Origin: Phycisphaerales bacterium | GTDB lineage: Bacteria; Planctomycetota; Phycisphaerae; Phycisphaerales; SM1A02 | Assembly: GCA_030748575.1 (NCBI GenBank) | Contig: JASMLR010000001.1 | Span: 1 to 64,000, forward strand | Length of the DNA: 64,000 nt | Reading direction: 5' to 3' | Shown: one piece after another, positions 34,355 through 42,042 of the stretch | Position numbering within the stretch: the stretch's first letter is position 1 | How the letters are laid out: each line of letters begins with the position of its first letter | Translations under genes and position numbers: made by a program | Notes under the pieces: model-generated | What the model saw: the letters and a program-made list of their open reading frames with translations, nothing else | Told to the model about the DNA's origin: nothing | Databases searched by the model: none

Positions 34355-34746
34355 GCGGGTTCGGGCTTCGGCCCCGTGAACCTGTCATCCTCGCCGAAGA
34401 CTTCAAGCGGCTTGTGGACTGGTACCGGGATGTCCTCGGGTTTCGTGTTCGCCGAATCTTTGACGATGGGTTTCACTACGCCAATCTCGAGACGGACTCG
34501 GGCATCGAACTTGGAATCGGGTTGGCATCGGAGATGAAGGTGCTCCCTGGCGACCACGCCGCGGCGAGCGTGGTTCTTCAGGTGTAGGTGGATGATGTGC
34601 GTGCCTTCTTGAAGCACGTGTCGGCGGCGGGTGGCACGACGACCTTCGGCCCCAGTTTCGATGAGCAGGACGGCTTCTGGTTCGGCGGGCTGGCGGACCC
34701 GGAAGGCAACCGTTGGTGGGTCGTCGATGCCGCGTGTCCGGCCTGA
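34351..34746 (+). pseudogene. VOC/glyoxalase-family protein with in-frame TAG
   Basis: From the TTG at 34351 (GGAAGG upstream, overlapping the previous stop) the frame encodes a vicinal-oxygen-chelate protein: LAEDFKRLVDWYRDVLGFRV in the first module, then SVVLQV, TAG at 34585-34587, and without any shift VDDVRAFLKHVSAAGGTTTF, then DGFWFGGLADPEGNRWWVVD to the TGA at 34744. Both halves are needed for one VOC domain pair (131 codons plus stop). A GAG-to-TAG change would explain it. It is probably a recent nonsense mutation or sequence error, with readthrough possible. Confidence 0.7.
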
Positions 34747-34802
34747 CCTCGATACCATGCCCGTTCGATCGGGCGAAGGTTCGCCCCATATTGGAGCCTG
34801 TC

Positions 34803-35048
34803 ATGAAGATCTGCACCGTTCTCGCGTCCGCCACCCTGTTGCTCGCCGGCTGCCAGACATCCAGTAAGCCCGCTGCCGCGCCCGGGATGATCAACGGGAC
34901 GTGCCCGTTCTCCAGCCAGCCAGTCGGGGAAGGCGCGCCAACGGCCGAGTGGAACGGAGACACGGTCGGGTTCTGCTGCGCCGGATGCGCCATGCGGTGG
35001 GACGGATGGACCGACGAGCAGAAGGACGCGTTCGTTTCCGCCCAGTGA
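34803..35048 (+). CDS. small lipoprotein with TRASH/YHS-like metal motif
   Basis: An 81-residue exported lipoprotein: signal MKICTVLASATLLLAGC (lipobox LAGC), a short linker, and a mature domain with CPFSSQPVGEG and GFCCAGCAMRWDGW. The C-P-x(6)-G start and the CCAGC cluster are the pattern of YHS/TRASH metal-binding domains, associated with copper or other soft-metal sensing and trafficking. It stands alone with no ATPase or regulator nearby, so the metal and role are not shown. Confidence 0.7.
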   Translation: MKICTVLASATLLLAGCQTSSKPAAAPGMINGTCPFSSQPVGEGAPTAEWNGDTVGFCCAGCAMRWDGWTDEQKDAFVSAQ

Positions 35049-35217
35049 CGGCCTGCTGAACGGCTCGCTCGCGGCACATCCTGCCGCCGAGGCCGGTTGG
35101 GCAGCCGTGCTTGCCAGGCTTGCTTGGGCAGGCTTGCTTCGTCATGCTTGTCGGCTCGCAAGGCCAGATCCGCTCAGGCCGGCCCTCCCACGAGGCCGAT
35201 CCTCCAACGCTGACCCC

Positions 35218-35269
35218 CAGGGGGCCCTCAGGGGGCCCTGCGTGGCCCTGCGTGGCCCTGCGTGGCCCT
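35218..35269 (+). repeat. short tandem repeats in the glpK leader region
   Basis: Two copies of CAGGGGGCCCT (35218-35228, 35229-35239) followed by three copies of GCGTGGCCCT (35240-35269). They lie in a 653-base stretch (35049-35701) without a gene, between the metal-binding lipoprotein and glpK. Simple slippage products; no function is shown. Confidence 0.8.
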
Positions 35270-35282
35270 GCACCCAAAGAAA

Positions 35283-35312
35283 TCACCTCCAGACCGCGAA
35301 GTCTGGAGGTGA
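35283..35312. terminator. 12-bp perfect hairpin in the gene-free stretch before glpK
   Basis: TCACCTCCAGAC (35283-35294), loop CGCGAA, GTCTGGAGGTGA (35301-35312). It lies 235 bases after the lipoprotein stop. On the + strand a purine-rich, not T-rich, stretch follows; on the minus strand the following bases are ATTTCTTT, closer to a terminator tail, though no minus-strand gene ends here. A second, weaker hairpin (GGGGGAC/GTCCCCC) lies at about 35480-35503. Confidence 0.45.
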
Positions 35313-35701
35313 CGGAAGAGAAGAGAAGGAAGTCAGGCCCGGAATAGCGACGCGGCGAAGACCTCGTCCTCTCCTTTATCGGATCCCCGCTACGCCTCTC
35401 TTTGAAACTACATTGAAAAACTTGGGAAGTGGGGGCTTGACAGCGTTGCACCGTTTGTCCACGCCGCGTGTGAGTCAGCGGGGGACACGGGGGGCAAGTC
35501 CCCCTGTGGCAAGCGGTTGTTCGCGGCGTTGTCGGCGGAGGTCTGAGGGGGGGCTTCGGAGGGCAGAATCTATAAGCGACTGGGGGCTCGTCGGTTGCCA
35601 CTTTTTGAGTGGAATGGCGAAATACTTCAGCGTTTCCGCGGCCCGGGTTGCGAGCGATCCGGCCTGTGGCGACGATGCCTCGCAAAGGAGGCCATCGGAC
35701 C

Positions 35702-37201
35702 ATGTCAATTCTCTTGGCGCTTGATGCCGGAACCAGCAGTTGCCGAACGGTTGCGTTTGACCTTGATGGCAACATCAAGGTCGTGTCACAACAGGAGTTC
35801 CAACAGCACTACCCCAGACCTGGCTGGGTTGAGCACGACGCGACTGAGATCCGGGACGTGCAACTTCAAACGATGACCGACGTGCTGGGGCAGCTCGGCA
35901 CCGCGGCGGGGGACGTCTGCGGCATTGGGGTGAGTAATCAGCGGGAGACGGTGGTTGTCTGGGACCGCCGCACGGGAATGCCCATTCACCGTGCCATCGT
36001 CTGGCAGGACCGGCGAACCGCCGCAGAGGTGGCCCGGCTTGCCGAGGCGGCCGATGTGCGAGACCTCGTCAGAGATCGGACCGGGTTGGTGATGGATCCG
36101 TACTTCTCGGCCAGCAAGCTTCGCTGGATACTCGACCATGTTGAAGGTGCCCGCGCAGCAGCGGATGCGGGGCATCTCGCGTTTGGAACGATTGAGTGTT
36201 GGCTGCTCTGGAGTTTGACCCGAGGCAGGACGCATGCCACAGACGCGAGCAACGCGGCTCGCACGATGCTCTTTGATATCTCCAAGCAGTGCTGGGACGA
36301 CGAACTCCTGCGGTTGTTCGACATCCCCCCGTCCATTCTGCCAGAGGTCGTCGACTGCGCTGGCCGGTTTGGCGAGATTGAAGGGGGCAGCGGCCTTGAG
36401 GTCACCGGGCTGATCGGTGATCAGCAGTCGGCGCTGTTCGGGCAGGGGGGTCTGTCCAGAGGTGACGCAAAGACAACCTATGGCACCGGGTGCTTTCTGC
36501 TCATGAACACGGGTGACCAGCCTGCTCGGAGTACGCAAGGCCTGCTCTCAACCGTCGCGTGGAGGCTCAACGGCGTACCGACGTGGGCGCTTGAAGGCAG
36601 TGTCTTCATGGGCGGCGCATCGATTCAGTGGCTTCGCGACGGACTCGGCATCATCAATACTGCTCCGGACGTCAATGCGTTGGCAGGTTCTGTGGACGAC
36701 TCCGACGGTGTCATTCTTGTGCCCGCGTTTGCGGGACTTGGAGCGCCGTACTGGGACGCATGGGGCCGCGCCGCGATTCTCGGCATGACGCGAGGGACAA
36801 CGGCTGCGCACATCGCAAGAGCCACGCTGGAGGGTATTGCGCTGAGCGTTCGTGACGTACTGCATGCGATGGAAGCGGACTCAGGGATCACACTTCAGGA
36901 GTTGCGGGTGGATGGAGGCGCAGCGGCGAGCGACCTGCTGATGCAGATTCAGGCTGACGTACTTGATTCGGCGGTCCTTCGGCCGGCCATGCTGGAGACC
37001 ACAGCCTGGGGGGCGGCGTCGATGGCGGGCATCGGCTGCGGCGTGTACGCCTCGGCGGTGGATGCGGCCGGTCACTGGCACCTGGACCGGCGATTCGAGC
37101 CCGCCGTCGACGCGGCGAAGCGAGATCGCACCTTGCGGACCTGGGCGCGGGCGGTCGACAGCGTTCGGGGATGGGCGAAGGAGGATGGCGATGCGAGCTG
37201 A
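35702..37201 (+). CDS. glpK: glycerol kinase
   Basis: A 499-residue FGGY-family kinase that makes sn-glycerol 3-phosphate from glycerol and ATP. Landmarks: phosphate loop ALDAGTSSCRTVAFD at the N-terminus, SNQRETVVVWDRRTG, DASNAARTMLFDI with the catalytic Asp/Asn region, GLIGDQQSALFGQG (catalytic base Asp) and YGTGCFLLMNTG. AAAGGAGG precedes the ATG at 35702. Its last 11 bases overlap the glpD start, so the two are cotranslated. No glpF or regulator is adjacent. Confidence 0.95.
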   Translation: MSILLALDAGTSSCRTVAFDLDGNIKVVSQQEFQQHYPRPGWVEHDATEIRDVQLQTMTDVLGQLGTAAGDVCGIGVSNQRETVVVWDRRTGMPIHRAIVWQDRRTAAEVARLAEAADVRDLVRDRTGLVMDPYFSASKLRWILDHVEGARAAADAGHLAFGTIECWLLWSLTRGRTHATDASNAARTMLFDISKQCWDDELLRLFDIPPSILPEVVDCAGRFGEIEGGSGLEVTGLIGDQQSALFGQGGLSRGDAKTTYGTGCFLLMNTGDQPARSTQGLLSTVAWRLNGVPTWALEGSVFMGGASIQWLRDGLGIINTAPDVNALAGSVDDSDGVILVPAFAGLGAPYWDAWGRAAILGMTRGTTAAHIARATLEGIALSVRDVLHAMEADSGITLQELRVDGGAAASDLLMQIQADVLDSAVLRPAMLETTAWGAASMAGIGCGVYASAVDAAGHWHLDRRFEPAVDAAKRDRTLRTWARAVDSVRGWAKEDGDAS

Positions 37202-38756
37202 ATCTTTGAAGCAAGCTGCGTCCGGTGACTCCTTTGATGTGATCATTGTCGGAGGTGGCGCGAGCGGACTTGGATGTGCAGTGGATGCTGCGGCGCGTGG
37301 CTACCGAACGCTTCTGCTGGAGCAGGTGGATTTCGCAAAGGGAACCAGCAGCCGGTCGACCAAACTCGTCCACGGTGGTGTGCGCTATCTGCAGCAAGGA
37401 AACATATCGCTGGTCCGCGAGGCGCTGCATGAGCGGGGCCTCATGTACGCCAACGCCCCGCACCTGGTGACGGATCTGTCGTTCATCGTTCCGCGGTACA
37501 AGTGGTGGGAGGGGCCGTTCTATGGAATCGGACTGAAGCTCTACGACCTGCTCGCGGGCCGGCTCAATCTGGCGCCTTCGAAGTCACTGAACGTTGAACA
37601 GACGATGTCCGCCATTCCAAACCTCCAAAGCGAAGGACTGGACGGCGGCACGCGATATCACGACGGCCAGTTTGATGACGCAAGAATGTGCGTATCGCTT
37701 GCGCGAACAGCGTCCGACCTCGGCGCCGTCCTGCTCAACCAGGCGCAGGTCACGGGCGTGTTGACAAGCGCCGACGGCCACGTCAACGGCGTTCGGTTTC
37801 AGGACCGGGAGACCGGGGCCCTGCATGAGGCGTCTGCCTCGGTCGTCGTCAACGCGACAGGCGTGTTCACCGACGCTGTTCGAACCATGGAAGACGCCGC
37901 CGCTCCGGCGGTTGTCATGCCGAGCCGCGGCGTGCATCTGGTTCTCGATCAGTCGTTCTTGCAGGGCGAGACGGCGATCATGGTTCCGCATACAGACGAC
38001 GGACGGGTGCTCTTTGTGATTCCCTGGCACGGTCGGTGCCTCGTGGGAACGACCGACGAAGAGACGCCGGAGCCGTTGCTGGAGCCGCGGGCGACGGATG
38101 AGGAAGTGGGGTTCATTCTCCGAAATGCGTCGCGGTATCTGGCGAGGGATCCCGATCGAACGGACGTGCTGAGTGTGTTCGCTGGACTTCGCCCCCTCGT
38201 GAGGCACGAGGGCCAGGCGTCCAAGCGGGTCTCGCGGGAGCACGAAGTCCTGGTGTCGCGAGGCGGGCTTGTCAGCATTGTCGGCGGGAAGTGGACGACC
38301 TATCGCAGAATGGCGGAGGATGCGATCGACCATGCCGCGGACGTTGGCGGCCTGGCTCGGGTGGCGTCTACGACCGCGGACCTTCGCATTCGCGGCTGGT
38401 TGGATCGGGCTGATCCGGCCATGCCCCGGGAGGATTGGCTCCGGATGTACGGCGCGGATGCGTCCGCGGTGTGGGGCGTGTGCGACGAGGACCAATCCGG
38501 ACGATCGCTCCTGCATCCGAAGCTCCCATATCCGCGAGGCGTCGTCGCCTACTCGGCGCGGTTCGAGTACGCGCGGACGGTGGAGGATGTGTTGGCCCGC
38601 CGCACGCGATCGCTGTTGCTTGACGCCGGCGCCGCAGCCGAGGCTGCGGAAGACGTCGGTGCGCTGCTGGCCGCCGAGTTGGGGCGAGAGGCCGCGTGGG
38701 GTCTCGAGCAGGCTGCGGAGTTTCGCGACCTCGCCGCGGGGTACATGCTCGCCTGA
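37191..38756 (+). CDS. glpD: glycerol-3-phosphate dehydrogenase (FAD)
   Basis: A 521-residue membrane-associated flavoprotein oxidising sn-glycerol 3-phosphate to dihydroxyacetone phosphate and passing electrons to quinone. FAD-binding VIIVGGGASGLGCAVDAAARG is at residues 17-37; SSRSTKLVHGGVRYL is the signature; MVPHTDDGRVLFVIPWHG and VSIVGGKWTTYRRMAE complete the FAD fold. The C-terminal 120 residues are the alpha-helical DAO_C domain. The ATG at 37191 is preferred over one at 37185 because GAAGGAGG then has 6-base spacing. Works with glpK. Confidence 0.95.
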   Translation: MRAESLKQAASGDSFDVIIVGGGASGLGCAVDAAARGYRTLLLEQVDFAKGTSSRSTKLVHGGVRYLQQGNISLVREALHERGLMYANAPHLVTDLSFIVPRYKWWEGPFYGIGLKLYDLLAGRLNLAPSKSLNVEQTMSAIPNLQSEGLDGGTRYHDGQFDDARMCVSLARTASDLGAVLLNQAQVTGVLTSADGHVNGVRFQDRETGALHEASASVVVNATGVFTDAVRTMEDAAAPAVVMPSRGVHLVLDQSFLQGETAIMVPHTDDGRVLFVIPWHGRCLVGTTDEETPEPLLEPRATDEEVGFILRNASRYLARDPDRTDVLSVFAGLRPLVRHEGQASKRVSREHEVLVSRGGLVSIVGGKWTTYRRMAEDAIDHAADVGGLARVASTTADLRIRGWLDRADPAMPREDWLRMYGADASAVWGVCDEDQSGRSLLHPKLPYPRGVVAYSARFEYARTVEDVLARRTRSLLLDAGAAAEAAEDVGALLAAELGREAAWGLEQAAEFRDLAAGYMLA

Positions 38757-38762
38757 ATCTGG

Positions 38763-39419
38763 TCAGGCCGCGTCGCGGCTGCCCATGATTCGCTGCATCA
38801 CATGGTCAATGAAGGCGGGGGCCAGGTCCGGATCAAACTGTGTGCCGCTGCCGGTGCGAATCTCACTGAGGGCGAGAAACTCCGGGCGGCGGCGGTGATA
38901 CGACCGTCGCGCCGAGATGGCGTCCCATGCGTCCACGACCGCAATGATCCTCGCAGCTTCGGGGATCTCGGTTCCGGAACAACCATTCGGGTAGCCGCAT
39001 CCGTTCCACCACTCGTGGTGCATTCCGACGACTTCAACCAGGTCGTCATCGAATCCGGCACCGCTCAGAATGGCGGCACCGTCTGCCGCGTGCGCCTTGA
39101 CGCGGAGGTACTCGGCGTCCGTCAGTGGACCGTCCTTCTGCAGAATGGCTCGTGGGACACGCAGTTTGCCGATGTCATGGACCCAGGCTGCTCGCTCAAG
39201 CAGCGACTGCGCGGCCCGGTCGAGTCCGAGAAACTGGCCGAAGGCGGCGGAGGCGGCGGCGACCCGGTCCGAATGCGACCGTGAGGCGGGATCCCATCGG
39301 CCGAGTTCGTCAAGCAGTCCGGCCGCGGCGGCGCCGTGGCCCCGGGCTCTTCCGGGCGGCTGGGGGAGGGCTGAAGGGCGGAGGTCCGGTATGGAAACGA
39401 TCGGAAGCGAGTCAGGCAT
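38763..39419 (-). CDS. HD-GYP domain protein (probable cyclic-di-GMP phosphodiesterase)
   Basis: A 218-residue protein with a complete HD-GYP core: VHDIGKLRVP (metal His-Asp), ILQKDGPLTDAEYLRVKAHA, then MHHEWWNGCGYP with the GYP signature. There is no N-terminal receiver, PAS or membrane domain, only a 30-residue Pro-rich leader. HD-GYP enzymes hydrolyse c-di-GMP or related dinucleotides, affecting motility and biofilm. It is tail-to-tail with glpD with a 6-base gap. Confidence 0.85.
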   Translation of the reverse strand: MPDSLPIVSIPDLRPSALPQPPGRARGHGAAAAGLLDELGRWDPASRSHSDRVAAASAAFGQFLGLDRAAQSLLERAAWVHDIGKLRVPRAILQKDGPLTDAEYLRVKAHAADGAAILSGAGFDDDLVEVVGMHHEWWNGCGYPNGCSGTEIPEAARIIAVVDAWDAISARRSYHRRRPEFLALSEIRTGSGTQFDPDLAPAFIDHVMQRIMGSRDAA

Positions 39420-39522
39420 CGATGGGCACCTCGAGATCGAGAAGCGGACTTCCTCGGGTGTGCTTTCACTGAATTGCCGTGTTGGGGTCGATTGGCGGTG
39501 CTGTGGAACGCGTTTTTCGGGC

Positions 39523-39584
39523 TGCGCTGCGATCCGGATTGTCAACGCGGTCCAGCCTGGGAAAGCACCCCGGGCAGGATTCGA
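39523..39584 (+). repeat. 62-bp direct repeat, copy 1
   Basis: Identical over 62 bases to 39671-39732. Each copy contains GTCAACGCGGTCCAGCCTGG and CACCCCGGGCAGGATTCGA. The second copy's right end covers the last 19 bases of tRNA-Arg, so copy 1 is a displaced tRNA 3' end plus its 43-base downstream flank. The 86 bases between the copies include two small palindromes (GCCTGCCGCCGCAGGC and GACGCGATCGCTTCGATCGC). Confidence 0.9.
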
Positions 39585-39670
39585 TATTGGGTGTGCCGGA
39601 GGCAGACCCAATCCACGCAAGCCTGCCGCCGCAGGCGGAAGACGCGATCGCTTCGATCGCGTCCCCGGGG

Positions 39671-39732
39671 TGCGCTGCGATCCGGATTGTCAACGCGGTC
39701 CAGCCTGGGAAAGCACCCCGGGCAGGATTCGA
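39671..39732 (+). repeat. 62-bp direct repeat, copy 2, overlapping the tRNA-Arg 3' end
   Basis: Identical to 39523-39584 (offset 148 bases). Bases 39714-39732 are the 3' end of tRNA-Arg(CCT), from discriminator through acceptor strand and T arm; the other 43 bases are downstream flank. A duplicated tRNA 3' end is typical of integration sites, though the shared flank points as much to a simple tandem duplication. Confidence 0.9.
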
Positions 39733-39787
39733 ACCTACGACCTGAGCTTTAGGAAAGCCCTGCTCTATCCAACTGAGCTACCGGGGC
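39714..39787 (-). tRNA. tRNA-Arg (anticodon CCT)
   Basis: Seventy-four bases on the minus strand: acceptor GCCCCGG/CCGGGGT (one G-T pair at the end), D arm AGCTCAGTTGGATAGAGC, anticodon stem GGGCT/AGCTC around TTCCTAA (anticodon CCT, reads AGG), T arm GTAGGTTCGAATCCTGC. The 3' end lies inside the 62-bp direct repeat. No encoded CCA. Confidence 0.93.
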
Positions 39788-39880
39788 ACTGCGGGGCCGC
39801 ATGATATCAGCACAGCCATTGACAGCCTTGGCATCCGCGGGCATCATCGGGGCAGACCGGGTATTCCGAGGAGGTTGACA

Positions 39881-40036
39881 ATGAACACGACGGGCGGCAG
39901 GTCTTCCAATTGGACGATCGATCTGGGCATTGAAGAAGCGATGGCGCAGGACCTCAGCGCGATGAGCGACCAGACCACGCGATTCGGCGAGATTCATTCG
40001 GAGGGATCGCCCCGGCGGACGCAAAGGCCCCTCTAA
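39881..40036 (+). CDS. hypothetical 51-residue protein
   Basis: A short open frame starting at an ATG with a strong GAGGAGGTTGACA ribosome site, which is the main reason to think it is translated. The peptide (MNTTGGRSSNWTIDLGIEEA...) has no signal peptide or membrane helix and matches no family I recognise. It lies between tRNA-Arg and the TPR protein on the same strand, 35 bases before the latter, so it could be its operon partner. Confidence 0.5.
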   Translation: MNTTGGRSSNWTIDLGIEEAMAQDLSAMSDQTTRFGEIHSEGSPRRTQRPL

Positions 40037-40071
40037 TTGACAATCACTGCCGAAAGCGGATACTGGCGAGC

Positions 40072-41454
40072 ATGGGGAATGAATCCGATATCAACCGAGC
40101 GTCCGAGGGCGATGACGCTGCACTCGACCAGACGCTTGCCGCGGCGCTTTCATTGGAGAGTGACGAGTCGTCGGTGGTGATGCTTGCGGAGAGCGCCTTT
40201 GACGGACTGGTCGATGGTGCGCTCGTGCAGGACGGAGGCATTTCCGCACCCACACTGAAGATGCCCGCGCCTGGACCCGATGCGACTGGAACCGACTGCT
40301 TCATCCACGGCGTTGATCAACTTCGCCGGGAAGATTGGGCTGGGGGCATGGAGTCTCTTCAACGGGCGGTTGATCTGGACCCTCGAAGCTCGGCGTACCA
40401 CGCGCCGAGGGCGATGGCCTGCCTCGGATACGCCCTGCTTCGGCTGGGTCGCGTCGAGGAGAGCGTCGCCGTGTACCGCGCCGCTGTGGAGCAGTCGCCT
40501 GATGTCCCGGGTATCCAGTCGGGCTTTGCATCTGCGCTCATGGCCGCAGACCTGCAGGAAGAGGCCATCGCCGCACTTCGCCACGCCGCCCTGACGCCCT
40601 TGTGCGGCCCGCCCGTGTTCTACAACCTGGGCAACCTGCTGGCGCGGGTCGGCCGGGCCGGTGAGGCCGAACAGGCGTACAAGGAACTGCTGGCGGTTGA
40701 TCCTGTGAACGCGGCTGGCTTGAACAACTATGCGGCGCTTCTGGCCGACCAGAACCGGCCAGCCGAGGCGGTGTCCCTGCTGCATCGCATGCAGCAGGCC
40801 GGCGTTCAGACATGGCGATCGCGGTTCAATCTTGGCATCGTGCTCGGGTCGCTGCGCCGATTTGACGAGGCGCTACCCCACATTCGATCGCTTGTGGCCG
40901 ATCATCCCGAGTCCGTTCGGGCGCGGATGCTGTTTGCCAGAACGCTCCGGTCGGCCGGTGAGTTGCTTCAGGCCATTGAGGTGCTGGATGAGTTTCTTGA
41001 TTGGGGCGATTGCAAGGCAGCCGCGCAGGAGTTGTTGGGCCTGATTCATGAGGAACTTGGCAACCCGATCCAGGCCATGGTCTTCTGGCGTGAGGCCATG
41101 GAGACGGATCCGACGTATGCGCGCGTGCATGCACATGTCGCGGCCAGACTGTTGAAAGACGGCGAACTTGACGGGGCAGCAGACGCGATCGACCGGTCGA
41201 TCGAACTCAATCCGGCGAGAGCCCTGTCCTGGGTGATTCGCGGCAGAGTCGAGCTTGCAGGTGGCCGCGGTGGGGCGTCCATCACGGCGCTGGAGCGTGC
41301 TGTGGAACTTGATCCGGGATCAACCCAGGCCAGATACTGGCTGGGGCGAGCGCATCTGGCAGAAGGAAGCATGGTGGGCGCTCTGCGTCAATACGAGCGG
41401 CTGGACGCGGCGAATTCGCCGCTTGCCAGGCGTCTCCACAAACACCTTCGGTGA
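40072..41454 (+). CDS. tetratricopeptide-repeat protein
   Basis: A 460-residue protein. After an acidic N-terminal 70 residues, TPR units run through the rest, for example AMACLGYALLRLGRVEESVA, VFYNLGNLLARVGRAGEAEQ and ARYWLGRAHLAEGSMVGALR. No membrane helix or catalytic domain. Such proteins are scaffolds; the partner is unknown. The start has only a weak ribosome site (GGCGAGC). It converges with the HdeD-like gene with a 6-base gap. Confidence 0.8.
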   Translation: MGNESDINRASEGDDAALDQTLAAALSLESDESSVVMLAESAFDGLVDGALVQDGGISAPTLKMPAPGPDATGTDCFIHGVDQLRREDWAGGMESLQRAVDLDPRSSAYHAPRAMACLGYALLRLGRVEESVAVYRAAVEQSPDVPGIQSGFASALMAADLQEEAIAALRHAALTPLCGPPVFYNLGNLLARVGRAGEAEQAYKELLAVDPVNAAGLNNYAALLADQNRPAEAVSLLHRMQQAGVQTWRSRFNLGIVLGSLRRFDEALPHIRSLVADHPESVRARMLFARTLRSAGELLQAIEVLDEFLDWGDCKAAAQELLGLIHEELGNPIQAMVFWREAMETDPTYARVHAHVAARLLKDGELDGAADAIDRSIELNPARALSWVIRGRVELAGGRGGASITALERAVELDPGSTQARYWLGRAHLAEGSMVGALRQYERLDAANSPLARRLHKHLR

Positions 41455-41460
41455 GGTGGC

Positions 41461-42030
41461 TCAACTGCGCGGGGGAGCGGACCGGGTGGACAGCGTCGTT
41501 GCGCCGCGGGCGATGAAGTCGATGCCAAGCAGGATCAGCAGCAGGTATGCCGCCCAATCCTTCAGCCAGAGGAAGAAGATGCCCAGCCCGATCGTGAACA
41601 GGCCTCGCGCCAGCCAGAGCGTCCAGCCTGGCTTGGGGCGGGCCGCCAGCCCGATGGCGGTCTCGACGACGCCCCGCACAAGCACGATGATGCCAATCGT
41701 CACGACAATGGCCGACGCGGACTCTTTGGGCCAGATGAGCAGGACGATGCCCACCACCATCGGGGCAATGCTCGCCAGCCAGACCATCGGACCGAATGCG
41801 CGCGACTCACTGACGATCCAGAGCCTGGCGCCAACGCCGAAGGCGGCGGCGCACAGCAACAGGCCGAATCCGCGGATGATCCAGGTATCGAGTTCTTGAG
41901 ATGGAATGAGCAGCACCACGCCAAGCAGGATCAGCAGTACGCCGTCAAGCATGTTCTTCCACGAGTTGGATGTGAGGTTGCTCGTAGGGGTGCGTTCTTC
42001 GCGGCGGGCGGCGGCGGGGGTGTCAGGCAT
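41461..42030 (-). CDS. HdeD/DUF308-like membrane protein
   Basis: A 189-residue inner-membrane protein with six hydrophobic helices in two repeats (ILLGVVLLIPSQELDTWIIR, VGIVLLIWPKESASAIVVTI, LFTIGLGIFFLWLKDWAAYL), the HdeD/DUF308 pattern. HdeD-type proteins are linked to acid resistance in E. coli, but the function of most members is unknown. It lies 12 bases downstream of the APC transporter on the same strand, probably in one operon. Confidence 0.8.
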   Translation of the reverse strand: MPDTPAAARREERTPTSNLTSNSWKNMLDGVLLILLGVVLLIPSQELDTWIIRGFGLLLCAAAFGVGARLWIVSESRAFGPMVWLASIAPMVVGIVLLIWPKESASAIVVTIGIIVLVRGVVETAIGLAARPKPGWTLWLARGLFTIGLGIFFLWLKDWAAYLLLILLGIDFIARGATTLSTRSAPPRS

Positions 42031-42042
42031 GGTCGGCTCCGA

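Noticed and set aside
34585-34587. TAG as a recoded amino acid (pyrrolysine-like)
   Set aside because: No sign of recoding genes in the window, and no structure or conserved context; a simple nonsense change or sequence error is the simpler explanation.
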